Under the pieces are notes generated by a model. That model ran no database searches. It was not told the DNA's origin and saw nothing but the letters and a program-made list of their open reading frames with translations. The position numbers and the translations under genes were made by a program. A stretch of 20,726 nt of DNA, taken from positions 6,513,672-6,534,397 of the forward strand of contig NC_090612.1 of NCBI RefSeq assembly GCF_004359215.1, written 5' to 3'. Origin of the DNA: Bremia lactucae. Taxonomy: Eukaryota > Oomycota > Peronosporomycetes > Peronosporales > Peronosporaceae. Position 1 is the stretch's first letter. The number at the start of each line of letters is the position of its first letter. Below, in pieces: positions 1-8,929 of the stretch.

Positions 1-55
1 TAAAACGTTGCTGTTTTTGCACAGTACGTACAATAATATCGATCTTCTCGAAAGG

Positions 56-127
56 GTGGGTGTGGTGCACATTTGTAACCAACCATTGTGTATGTGATGC
101 ACATCGGTGCATTCACATTAGGAGGGG
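56..127 (+). repeat. Fragment of LTR-B family
   Basis: This stretch aligns by eye with the middle of LTR-B at 735-805: the same GGGTGTGGT, CACATTTGT, GTATGTGATGCACAT and GCATTCACATTAGGAGGG blocks occur in the same order. It breaks off just before the start of LTR-A at 136. It is probably the relic of an older LTR-B copy interrupted or recombined here. Bases 1-55 show nothing I recognise. Confidence 0.6.
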
Positions 128-135
128 ACGCCCAG

Positions 136-586
136 TGTAACGGGGCACTGCGACTTGTACTGTTTCAGTACAAGTCCACTTCACACTGCTTCAGTTGTGA
201 GTGGTGCCTTTCGTTAGGTGACGTACACTGTACGTATAGAGGAAGACTTCTCTTAAGACAAGTTAACTTAAGAGGGTAAAATGAGAACTGTATTAATATA
301 ATTAAGTGTCTCTTAATCTATCTTTGTAAATGCTGACTTAACTATAAACTAATACTAAACATGTAAATGAATTCTTATCTATCTTATCTTGTAACTCTCT
401 TTGATTACTTCTACAGCTGATTAGTCTCCGGAATAAATAGACATAATGACCTATACCTATTTATGTATAAGAACTCAGGATATTACTATATAAAGTAATA
501 TCCTCCAAATATTATCTACCTTTTAGATAACATATTAATTAACAACCTTTAAGTGTTAATTTCATGTAACGTTACACCCCGTTACA
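136..586 (-). mobile_element. LTR-A copy 1 (solo or orphan LTR)
   Basis: The 451-bp unit starts TGTAACGGGG and ends CCCCGTTACA, a perfect 10-bp terminal inverted repeat. It aligns along its length with LTR-A copy 2 at 17279-17763. The strand is assigned by analogy with copy 2, which lies next to a polypurine tract on the minus strand. Flanks CCCAG and GTACG do not form a target-site duplication, and no PPT or primer-binding site adjoins it, so it is an orphan or rearranged LTR. It contains an 11-bp perfect inverted repeat (GACTTGTACTG, loop TTT, 152-176). Confidence 0.75.
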
Positions 587-629
587 GTACGTGTAATGGG
601 CACCTTTCACTAGTACTGGTAAGCACTAG

Positions 630-962
630 TGTAACGGGCTAAAGTCGCCCTAATGTTACACCGTCCCCGTTAAGTACACTTGGTGTACTTAAGGGGATCG
701 TCAATTACTTAAATAAAGTAATTAGACCCACTACTCGGGTGTGGTTCACATTTGTGACCAACCCTTGCGTATGTGATGCACATAGGAGCATTCACATTAG
801 GAGGGATGACGGCTAGCGTCATCCGTTACGCGAGGTATCTAGAAAGATACGCTCGCAATACATATTAAGTGTTATCTATAGAGATGACATCTTGATTGGT
901 AAAAATTGGTATTCATATTTAATGCGACTAAATATAAATCAGTCTGAAAACTACTTCCAACA
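630..962 (+). mobile_element. LTR-B copy 1, 5' LTR of element A
   Basis: The LTR begins TGTAACGGGCTAAAG and is taken to end at CCAACA, just before a TGG that would start a primer-binding site. It aligns over its length with 6240-6568 and with the truncated copy at 11890-12177. It contains the hairpin GGATGACG-GCTAG-CGTCATCC (804-824), also present in the copy at 6240. A short LTR-like start (TGTAATGGGCAC at 592) precedes it, so this LTR probably sits in another LTR relic. Confidence 0.75.
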
Positions 963-1194
963 TGGTAAGTGCGCGCGAGGAGCCGGATTACCGCTCCTGT
1001 GACGACATTTATCTAAAGCACTTAGTGCGTTGGGTGGGTCGCTAACGCGCCCACCATAACTACCTCACTGCCCGCAAGAGAAGCTGGTTTGACCGCTCCC
1101 TCGCTGTGCTAGGGTGTGTATCTAAGTAGAGCGTGGCCGCATTACGACGTGCCCGCCTACACTTGGTAGCACTTGAAATACTTCCCACGACCCG
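963..1194 (+). mobile_element. Element A 5' leader with primer-binding-site-like start
   Basis: The untranslated leader follows the 5' LTR and starts TGGTAAGTGCGCG, the position and opening triplet expected of a tRNA primer-binding site; the matching tRNA was not identified. It is followed by a small hairpin GGAGC-N9-GCTCC (979-997) that is also kept in the element C leader (6585-6603). The block aligns with 6569-6791 up to CGCATCTC, where element C opens its gag with an ATG. In element A the sequence instead jumps straight into integrase. Confidence 0.6.
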
Positions 1195-2489
1195 CATCTC
1201 GTGGACGTGAAAATACCTATCTTACGATAAGTCGCGACTTGTACTGGCCACACCAGTATGAGTTCGTCGGCAAGTGCATACGTGCTTACGAAGTTTGTCA
1301 ACGGGTGAAGCCCAATGCTTCATCCCGTGCTCCGTTTCAACCTCTGCCTGTTCCGACAGAGTGTTGGCAGTCCGTATAGATGGACTTCGTCTTCGGATTT
1401 TCTGAAAACGATCACAAGAATAATGACATTCTTGTGTTTGTTGATCGTTTCAGCAAGATGGTAAATCTTGCTGCAGTGCCGGAGATGATCACAGTCAAAG
1501 GCTGTGCTCGTGTCTTTGTTGACACGATATTTTGATTCCATGGGTTGGTCTCAGATCGAGACCCCAGATTCACGGCGGAGTTGTGGCAATCTGTGTTGAA
1601 ATTTTTTGAAGCACATTAGTAAGTGTCGTTATTTACCATTCTGAAACAGATGGTCAGACAGAACGTGCAAATCGTATCCTCGAAGAGATACTTCGCGAAT
1701 ACGTCCAATGTTTTACGAGTTCGAGCGAGTTCTTGCCGACGGTAGAATTTGCATATGCTTCTGCAAAGCATATACCGTTTTTCGTGAACGGCTAACGCCA
1801 TCCACGTATACCCACCTTGTTTGAAAGCAACTCATATTCAGGCCGGGGGACTTGCTCGAGGAAAGAACAATCTAGCTCTTGCGCATCACGCATTGACCGT
1901 AAGGTCAATGCGAAGGACACAAATATTGAATTAATCAATATTGAAGTGGACAAACTCAGCAATACTGATAAGCTATCGCTGATTTTGATAAGATGCTGAA
2001 ATACTTAGCATCGAAAACATCATTATTAGTGAGAACGATAATGCTCTCACTAATGAGGAGAATGACATCTCCGCAGTGCGCACCGGTCGCACTAAAGACA
2101 AAAACAAAACCGAGTCAGCAGGTGAATTCCTGTTGGCTAGAGAAGCAGTGACCCGTTTCGTACAAGATTCCATCGCTGATGTGGTGGACCGACAGAAACT
2201 GAATTCTGTCAAAAATGGGAGAGCAAACATTCTTTCATTTAATGTTAATGATCTAGTCCTAATGTCTACGGTAAACCTATCAAAACATGTAGTGACGAAT
2301 GTGGGCAGTAATAAATTACTGTCCAGGTATATCGTCCCGTTTCGTGTACTACATCGCCAAGGCAATGCGTACGCGACCCAGCTGCCTCGGAGAATGCATA
2401 CCCATCCTACGTTTTTAATGTCGGGCGTCTCCACCCGTACCATTACTACGAGGTTTCTTCCGGTTCCGAATTTAATCGGCACGGTCTAG
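1195..2489 (+). pseudogene. Degenerate Ty3/Gypsy integrase (element A)
   Basis: The zinc-binding region opens at SRGRENTYLTISRDLYWP and ends with the CEVCQ-like pair AYEVCQRVKP. After an in-frame TAG at 1377 the catalytic core continues with MDFVFG (first Asp) and FVDRFSKMVNLAAVPE, then a TGA at 1533. DRDPRFTAELWQS (second Asp) and HSETDGQTERANRILEE (catalytic Glu in QTE) follow in shifted frames. The C-terminal part, 2076-2489, carries a poor GPF/Y-like stretch (SRYIVPFRVLHRQGNAY). It is closest in this window to the integrase of element B, not element C. Stops and frameshifts make it non-functional. Gag, protease and reverse transcriptase are absent upstream. Confidence 0.85.
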
Positions 2490-2503
2490 GGCATCCGCCA
2501 AAG

Positions 2504-2566
2504 CCTGATGGTCCCGAGCCAACTCCTGATGATCCCGAGCCAGAACCTGATGGTCTCGGGTCAAAG
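2504..2566 (+). repeat. 3 x 21-bp tandem repeat in integrase tail
   Basis: Three consecutive 21-bp units open CCTGATGGTCCCGAG, CCTGATGATCCCGAG and CCTGATGGTCTCGGG. They encode a Pro/Asp/Glu-rich heptapeptide repeat in the sense frame of the degenerate linker between integrase and chromodomain. The block also lies at the end of the antisense frame of element A. Confidence 0.7.
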
Positions 2567-4080
2567 TCTTTCTCATGAACCAGACGATCCACTCTTTCCT
2601 CCAACGATGAAATCTTTTGTCAAGCTCTCACCAGCTCGTTTTGAAGGGACTGATGTGTCCTTTCGTTCGCAAGTTGATCAGCGCACAGCTTCTCAACATT
2701 TTGCGACAAACACGGTCAACTGTCGTCGCTAAGTCGCGACGACCAGATCTCTCGTGATCAATGTCCTACCGTAAATAATGCACGACATTATCAAAGTCGC
2801 GATGTTGACTCGGGTTCGGCGAATGAAACAAACCCGAGTTTTCCTCTCCCTCCACATCCATTGACGGACTCGAGTGGTCTGAACCTTTTTCTGAATGAGC
2901 GCCTCTTGAATCACATTGAGGTGAAAGGGGGTTGAACGAGTTATCTTGTTCGATGGTGAGCGTATCCATCCTCGCGTGATAGTAAGGACCCCGTACCCAA
3001 GTGATAATGGACATTCCAGGTCCCGTTCGAAAGTACGACGAGACCCATTCTCCTCGGCACAGGGTCCACCAGAAAACAAGCGCTTCTCGCGCTCGTGAAA
3101 TGATTGGAGATTCTCAATCCCTTCGCGCATTTCACAAAAGATGATCATCCTTTATTGAGGAACCTTAAGGGTATGTGCCTCGTTATGGGCATGACCTGCA
3201 CCCTTAAAACAGCATGCCCCCATGAGAGGCAAGGTAAACCTGCCTCTCAAGACAAACGGTGCAGCTTGTAGCGTGCACCGACTACAGTCCGTTTCTCGAA
3301 CCAATCACGGGAAGCATCTAGTTTGTCAAGCCAGGCCTCGCGGCCTATGCTTTGCACATTCTGTGCAAATGCTTTCCAAGGTTGGAACAACGAATTGATT
3401 TCCTTTGCCCGCTTGAATGTGTACCACCGTTGCGGGAAAAGGCATCGATGAAGAATTTCGTTTCGTCCTCACCAGGCTTGAGGAGCCTGGATGAGTTGAT
3501 AGCGAAATATGGTACGATCGTTAGTCACACAAGACCAACGAGTTAGGTTGCCCTTCGAGGCAACCAAGGCTTCTTTTCGGGACCAAACCGCAATACATTG
3601 CGGTCCCTCTCCCGTTGGCTCATGTTAACGTAAACGCTAACACACTCTCGGGGTGATCCTTAGAACCACTTCGTCCCTGGTGATGCATACTGACATCACC
3701 TGAGTAATCGTCGTCCATGGAGCCATCACGAGGTACGGCACCAAAAGGGTATGACAAAGTGTCGAACAACCTTGTCATCACCTTTTTTGTCGTCACGTTA
3801 GAACCCGTAGGCTTAAAGGACTTGGCCCCGGTAAATCCGGGAGCCTAAACAGTTGTCACCGAGTCGGGCGATGACGCCTACTCGGCTTAATCACCTACAA
3901 TGGGAGTAGCAGGTGACATATACCAGTCTCCTCCAATTGGAGTAGGAGGTGACGTAATACCCGCAGTAGAGCACTAGCATATACTAAAACATTTGCATCT
4001 CCAGCAGCTGCACTGATCCGAGCAGCTGCCAGCTTTGCGACCTTGCAACCTACGCGCACGGGTTTCGACCCCACGCGCAA
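2560..4080 (-). pseudogene. Broken antisense ORF of element A, homologous to that of element B
   Basis: Read on the minus strand, opposite to the integrase, this region gives a series of frames collinear with the antisense ORF of element B. Near the start is an Ala-rich segment with AAAGDA (4080-3895). Next is IGREAWLDKLD, then FEKRT, YKLHRLS, a TGA and EAGLPCL (about 3369-3224). A stretch IFCEMREGIENLQS ending in RLFSGGP follows (3148 downward), and then a heptad-like C-terminal end with QSLQNELVRA and SSLEERVDRL (about 2690-2560). The order is the same as in B. Several stops and shifts break it. Its product is unknown. Conservation of amino acids despite base divergence argues that it once was a gene. 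Confidence 0.65.
2890..3100 (+). pseudogene. Degenerate chromodomain (element A)
   Basis: Pieces in shifted frames match the chromodomain of element B: SYLVRW then a stop, AYPSSRDS, and near the end VRKYDETHSPRHRVHQKT, against LVRQYDETHPMVQKVHRKT in B. The order and spacing fit the C-terminal chromodomain of chromovirus-type integrases, which in the family directs integration to marked chromatin. Several stops are present, so this is a relic. The opposite strand over this stretch carries part of the antisense frame. Confidence 0.65.
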
Positions 4081-4219
4081 AGGATTTAATTTAGAACAAG
4101 ATTAATAATGCAATAAAACTGGAGTTTTAAAAAGGAAAACAATAATGCAAAATTTACAGGGAAAGACAAAATAATATTTATCGGTCCATCCACATCAGTC
4201 ACTATTATTACTGTTGATT

Positions 4220-4241
4220 AAGGGAGGGGTGATGTAACGGG
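4220..4241 (+). other. Polypurine tract and first 9 bp of the 3' LTR of element A
   Basis: AAGGGAGGGGTGA (4220-4232) is followed at once by TGTAACGGG, the LTR start. The reverse complement of the same block (CCCGTTACA TCACCCCTCCCTTAA) occurs at the 3' end of element B (17755-17777), which identifies it as plus-strand primer site plus LTR edge. After TGTAACGGG the sequence leaves the LTR and becomes coding sequence of element D on the minus strand, so the 3' LTR of A has been lost at this junction. Confidence 0.75.
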
Positions 4242-5270
4242 TCTCCTGGCCACGTACTTGTCATCGGTGACAAGTATGCGGATCTGCTTGACTTTGCCAC
4301 TACGCAAATCACACAAGAACCGCTTCGATTCTAGCGTTGACAATTGAGTTATCTCCGAAGCTAACTTCGGAGGCGCTATCAGATCAAGTGCATAAGCGCC
4401 TACACTTGATTTGTTGTTTACTAAGACATTTAATGTCTCAGTTTCCTCTTTGGAAATTATTTCCAAAGGAACCTGGGTACCCATGACCACAGGTTTTTGG
4501 GGACTTATTCCCGCGGATTCTTGGGAACTTATTTTCTCTAGTTTTATTTTGAGAGTATCCTCCCACCTGCCTCTAGCTGCGGCTGCGCAACCACAGCAAG
4601 ATCTAGGACTTTCGCACTGTCTTTTATAGACATGCGTTAGATATTTTCTTGGACATTGCTTTCCAAGCAAGCATCCTTGTTTCGTACCACTCAACTTATT
4701 GGAATGGTCAAAATTCGACGCTGGCTGTGTTGTGCACAGCCGTCGGGATCTAACTCTACAGTGTTGTGTGTCTTCAAACTGACGTATTGTGCAGTCGTGA
4801 AAACGACCGACCCACAAGTGAAGCCATCGCACTCACTCGTAGGACATCCACACGCTTAAGGATCCTCCAAGACGTTCATCAGATGATCCTCTGATGAACA
4901 AGAGACAAGCATCGTCACGGCTAGATGCTGCTTGTTTATGCATGGCTCGTACTTCTGAGCCATTGTAATCCGAGGATGACATCAAATTTGTATTCCAAGT
5001 CCAGTACGATGAAAACATCATCGCACTGTTTACATTTTATCGTGTATCAGATTTACCAGCTACACGTTTCTTTACTGTTAGAGGTTCGCCTTTTCTAGGC
5101 GCACTGTCATCCTCGTTAGAAGTATATCGCGCTCAATATATTTGATTCTGCAATCTTCTAGCGATTGGCGTCGATCGACGCCACACAATCGACTAGGAAC
5201 TTTAGTGGCAACAAATTTTTGCCACTATAACTTTTACGGTGATGAGGTTAACCTCATCACCTGGGGCATT
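4242..5270 (-). pseudogene. Element D: degenerate retropepsin and protease-RT linker
   Basis: On the minus strand a retropepsin relic reads FLVDCVAS near 5190; the family motif D-[ST/C]-G-A has its Gly replaced by Val. Further on it reads CDDVFIVLDLEYKFDVILGL followed by QWL, the C-terminal hydrophobic signature of Gypsy proteases (about 5020-4960). An open stretch 4832-4242 continues with a polar linker and FLCDLRSGKVKQIRILVTDD, which resembles, from memory, the segment before the reverse transcriptase in oomycete Gypsy polyproteins. The reading frame then runs by chance through the LTR edge and PPT of element A (ending in VTSPLP). Reverse transcriptase is missing. Confidence 0.7.
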
Positions 5271-5479
5271 TACACACAAGGTTTGTGTGTGAGGAGCAAC
5301 TTTCGTCAAAAAGCCTGCAAATTCTTTTGAGGTTTTTGATCAGTAGGGCGCTCCGCACCTCCATTTTTTTGGCAATCCGTCTCGTTGTTGCGATTTCGCA
5401 ACAGCGTCGGATCCGCGTGTTCCGCTGTTCTTAGTGGGATGTTGATCGTTTCGCTCAGTGTTTCTAGGCACTGGGCGCG

Positions 5480-5540
5480 GAAGCACTACACTTATAGGCG
5501 TAGTGGCACTTTTTTTCTACAACAATTGCATTTTTGCAAT
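5480..5540 (-). pseudogene. Element D nucleocapsid zinc knuckle split by a 1-nt slip
   Basis: Two minus-strand frames together hold a CCHC knuckle (C-x2-C-x4-H-x4-C): KCNCCRKK in one frame and KKCHYAYKC in the next. The break lies in a run of seven A (T on the + strand, about 5511). Such knuckles bind the element's RNA in the Gag particle. A single-base indel in the homopolymer is the simplest explanation of the split. Confidence 0.65.
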
Positions 5541-5639
5541 CGTTTGTGACTTGAAGAGCGAGGCTTCTCGCTCTTTACATACTATAGGTCCAATGGATCT
5601 GGACTTCCTTTTTTGTCGTCTCGGAGGACGCTAAGCTCC

Positions 5640-6239
5640 GGAGTGGACGAAAGCCTGATAAAGACTGAAGTCCTCCTGTTCCGCTTTAGAGATCGCTTGA
5701 TCGAGCGACTCGAGTTTAAGCTGGAACAGGTGAGACTTCAGTCGTAAACAGGCTTTTGTTCACTCCGGAGCTTGAACCGTCTGCAAGATCTTTGATAAAC
5801 ACAGTTAGCTGTGTTTGTTCATCTATTGGATGACTAAGGGATACAACTGACCAGGTATCGCGTGTGATGGGCATAAGCGTGAAGGTCACGGTTGCCCTGC
5901 TTCAAATTCAAGAGCTCGGCTCGAGCCCTGAATTTGGCACGTGGCTGCTCAAATATTTGACTGAGCCGGGTCTCGAAGACCTCATACGACCCAAAAACCA
6001 ATGAGTCGTGAAGCTTGAGTCGTAGAGCCCAAGATTTAGCACGTCCGGCTAAGTTGGACATGTTAGATTTTACTCTTATCGCATCATCGTTGATGCGGCA
6101 AGCTTCAATGGCGTCGTGCAAATCGACGAACCATCTTATAAGGAAGTCGCGTTCGACTGCCTTAAACCTTGAGATTTCGATCTTTAAGCTTTCGGGTCGA
6201 CACGAACGCGTCGGCCCGCTAGCAGCATGTAAATGCTGC
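5640..6239 (-). pseudogene. Element D gag capsid, truncated at its start by LTR-B
   Basis: Minus-strand frame 6121-5834, extending upstream to about 6195, reads as a retrotransposon Gag capsid: RDFLIRWFVDLHDAIEACRI, then AGRAKSWALRL, FETRLSQIFEQP and LLNLKQGNRDLHAYAHHTRY. After a short damaged stretch it continues IDEQTQLTVFIKDL and, in a shifted frame, LDQAISKAEQEDFSLYQAFV, the helical end of this Gag type. The upstream end is cut at 6239, where the 5' LTR of element C begins, suggesting that C inserted into D. The 5' LTR of D is not seen. Between 5270 and 5480 lies damaged linker. Confidence 0.8.
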
Positions 6240-6568
6240 TGTAACGGGCTAAAGTTGCCCTATGTCACACAATCCCCGTTTAGTACACTTTGTGTACTTA
6301 AGGAGATGGTCAATCACTTAAGGGAAGTAATTGGACCCACCACTTGGGTGTGGTTCACATTGTGACCCAACCTTGTGTACGTGATGCACATAGGTGCATT
6401 CACATTGGAAGGGATGACGGCTAGCGTCATCCAAGATACGAGGCAGTTAAAATAATACGCTCGCAATACATATACGTCCATATCTACAGAGGTGGCATTT
6501 ATGATTGGTTAAAATAGGTTTTATGTTAAAAGAATAAATAAAAATCAGTTTGAAAGCTACTTCCTAGT
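6240..6568 (+). mobile_element. LTR-B copy 2, 5' LTR of element C
   Basis: The LTR starts TGTAACGGGCTAAAGTTGCC and aligns with 630-962 and with 11890-12177. The hairpin GGATGACG-GCTAG-CGTCATCC recurs at 6412-6432. The end is placed by alignment with copy 1, at a point where the PBS triplet TGG has become TCG. Substitutions between this copy and the 3' copy are numerous, so the element is not a recent insertion. Confidence 0.8.
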
Positions 6569-6791
6569 TCGTAAGTGCGAACGTGGAGCCGGAATACCGC
6601 TCCCGTGACGTCCCTTAAACTAAGGCTTATAGTTCGTTGGGTTTGGTCACTCAGGCGCCCACCAACTACCTCACTGCACGTGAAATAATGTGGTCAAACC
6701 GCTTCCTTGATGTGCTAAGGTTTGTGCTTTAGTAGAGCGTGGCCGCCGTAGACGTGCCCGCCTACACTTGATAGCACTTCAAATCCTTCCC
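6569..6791 (+). mobile_element. Element C 5' leader
   Basis: This is the non-coding leader between the 5' LTR and gag. It aligns with the element A leader, including the hairpin GGAGC-N9-GCTCC at 6585-6603 and the block GTAGAGCGTGGCCGC. The primer-binding site appears mutated at its first bases. Confidence 0.6.
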
Positions 6792-7895
6792 ATGACTCGC
6801 ATCTCCGAGCGTGCACGTGAAGGTGAGCCTCAATATCGATTGCGCTCATTTCCCTCATCGCTCCGATTATTTTTCATCGGGAGTTGGCTGAGCACTTGGC
6901 GCATGGACTTGGTGAACAAGCCCTGAACAGTCTCTTGAGTAGTCCTCCTGAGCAACATGTTGCTCAATTAGAGCAGTTTGAGGCGTTCGTGCTCGGACAG
7001 CGGCGAAGGGTCGCGTCCGAGGCACAACGCCATGCTGCGGCGGTGTTTGTCACTCAGACTTAGGATGAGCTTAGGCGAGAGCAGGCTCGGAGCGAGGCTC
7101 TCAACAGGACTGTTGAGTTGCTCTCCGCCCGGCCGCATCAGCCGAGGCCCATTCGGATGCATCCGCCCAAGTTCCATTGAAATGCAGCGCACACAATTGT
7201 CCACTGGCTGTCAGCCGTGAAGCAATGCAGTGTGGCGCAGCTCATCGAGAACGACAGCCGGATGGTGTCGTTTGCCATGTCGCATGTGCGCGGTAAGGCC
7301 ACAGAGTGGGCACACTCGTCGCTAATGGCAGACGGAAAGGCTTTCCCTTCATGGGCAATCTTTAAGGAAAAGTTTCGCTCCATGTACCAGCCGCCGAACA
7401 ACGAGATGTTGATTCGGGCGCGCTTCTTTGGAGCGCGACAGGCGAGGCGAAGCAATCGATGCAAGAGTATGTGCAGGAGATGCGCTCGCTGTCGGCATCC
7501 ATTTCCGTAGGTCCGATTTAGGAGCACACTTAGGTGTTGACTATGGCACGGCCCATCGCGGCAGGCCCTTTTTAGAAAGGTGCGGTCGACGTTAAAAGAG
7601 GCAATCCAAATTGCCTTAGTTGAGGAGCAATCCTTCAACAGTGCCTCGGCGACAGCTTGGCGGCCGAGAGGTCAGATGCCACAATGTAGACGTTGTCTGT
7701 TTTAAATGCGGCAAGCACGGTCATATGATGGCTCGCTGCTTTGTCAGGGTCCCTGCTGGTGCGAAGACGCCGCGCAATAGGACTCTCTTCCCAAAGGATG
7801 ATGTCAAGAACCAGCGTGCGAGACGCATTAGTCTGCATCGACCGCTGAGGGTTCGGGAAATGCAGAAGCGCAGTAGGGGCGGGATGTCCTACTGA
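6792..7895 (+). pseudogene. Element C gag with CCHC knuckle
   Basis: The ATG at 6792 opens MTRISERAREGEP. A frameshift leads to a helical segment beginning ELAEHLAHGLGEQAL at 6881. In-frame stops lie at 7061 (TAG) and 7178 (TGA). The capsid core is intact over 7217-7440 (VSFAMSHVRGKATEWAHSSL, FPSWAIFKEKFRSMYQPPN), then shifted (SMQEYVQEMRSLSASISVGP). A perfect CCHC zinc knuckle, CFKCGKHGHMMARC, lies at 7698-7739 in ORF 7620-7895. Gag normally forms the virus-like particle and packages RNA in the cytoplasm. With at least two stops and several shifts this copy cannot make Gag. Sequence and length differ from the Gag of element D. Confidence 0.85.
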
Positions 7896-7938
7896 CGCGG
7901 ACTCTGAAGCTACCCCTAAGTTCAAAGTTATCAAACAA

Positions 7939-8345
7939 ATGGGTAGCATAGTCCCTGAGGTCTTGCAATTTCGGACCTCAACCCTGCTGGTCTATAGCGC
8001 TCGAGTACGAGGCTATGACCATGTGATGACCCTCTTTGTGGATTTGTGTGTATCACAGAATTTTGCAAACCTCGCGGCTGTAAAACAGATCGCGGCGGCG
8101 TTTGAGTTACTTTTTTTGTCAGGAGGGCAAGCGAGATGAGGCAACCGTTCGTTGAACGGAGTGCGCGCTCGTAAAGTCTGAGGGTGTTCAAGTAGAACTC
8201 GCCTTCAATTTTTTATGACTTTTCTTGTAAAGAGAAGTTCACAGTGCTAGCAATCGACAGCCCGTATGACCTCATCCTAGGCATGCCATGGTTGGCAAAA
8301 CACCAGCAATGGATAGACTGGCGTACACGCACAGCTGCTAACTCT
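7939..8345 (+). pseudogene. Element C retropepsin, catalytic motif altered
   Basis: ORF 7939-8139 contains DHVMTLFVDLCVSQNFANLA. In the family this is FVD-[ST]-G-A-S-x-NF, so the Ser/Thr-Gly-Ala of the active site are replaced by Leu-Cys-Val next to the catalytic Asp (codon at 8041). After stops and a shift, SPYDLILGMPWLAKHQQWID at about 8259-8320 is the C-terminal protease signature. Catalysis is not expected. The region leads directly into a deletion that removed the reverse transcriptase. Confidence 0.75.
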
Positions 8346-8429
8346 ACGCAGGACACCGGAAAGAATGTGCTTCTGCGAGAGGCCTATGCAACTGATGTCT
8401 CCACGATCTGGGTAGGACTTGGTGACGTT

Positions 8430-8893
8430 TGGCATCCCGTCAACGCACCCTCAACTATGTTCGACACGACATCACGATCTTGGCATCGCCAGACGCAGAT
8501 AAGCCCTTTAGCGGCGTCTGCGATGCAAGCAATTTCGCAATCGGCAGCGCGCTCATGCAAAAGGATGACGACGGCGTTAACCGTGTCATTTCTTATTTGT
8601 CCCGGCCTTTAAACGCCGCGGAAATGAATTACTCTGTGAATGGCAAGGAACTATTTGCAAGAAAGTATGCTCTTGTTCAGTTGTGATTGACCTATTGGGC
8701 ACCGAATTATTTGTGATTTATACGGATCACGCATCATTGCGGACCGCAATAAACTCACCGCATCTCTCGTCTAGAATGCCAAGACGGCTTACATTCTTCT
8801 CTGAATTTGATTTTAAAGTTGAACACAAGCCGGGTTAGTCGAATGTCTTGGCTGATATTCTATCGCGCAAACCAGACTTCAGGTAAGACACCA
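8430..8893 (+). pseudogene. Element C RNase H, reverse-transcriptase core deleted
   Basis: ILASPDADKPFSGVCDASNF and AIGSALMQKDDDG mark the thumb/RNase H junction of a Ty3/Gypsy RT. SRPLNAAEMNYSVNGKELFA and, after a TGA at 8684, FVIYTDHASLRTAINSPHLS follow. The acidic RNase H residues (D in CDAS, E in KELFA, D in YTDH) are present. A tail typical of the family, FKVEHKPG then a stop, SNVLADILSRKPDF, closes it. The polymerase palm with its YxDD motif is absent between the protease end (about 8345) and 8430, so this is an internal deletion. Confidence 0.85.
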
Positions 8894-8929
8894 CGAAAGT
8901 GTGTCTAGTGCGAAATCACATTTCAGCCG

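Noticed and set aside
131..591. Target-site duplication around LTR-A copy 1
   Set aside because: The five bases on the left (CCCAG) and right (GTACG) do not match.
963..997. Identification of the tRNA primer from the TGGTAAGTGCGCG site
   Set aside because: The reverse complement ends in CCA as expected, but I could not match it to a specific tRNA, so no identity is claimed.
4218..4832. Minus-strand 204-aa ORF as an intact novel gene
   Set aside because: Only its later part matches a Gypsy pol linker, and its last residues are the reverse complement of the LTR edge and PPT of element A, so it is a chance extension of a relic.
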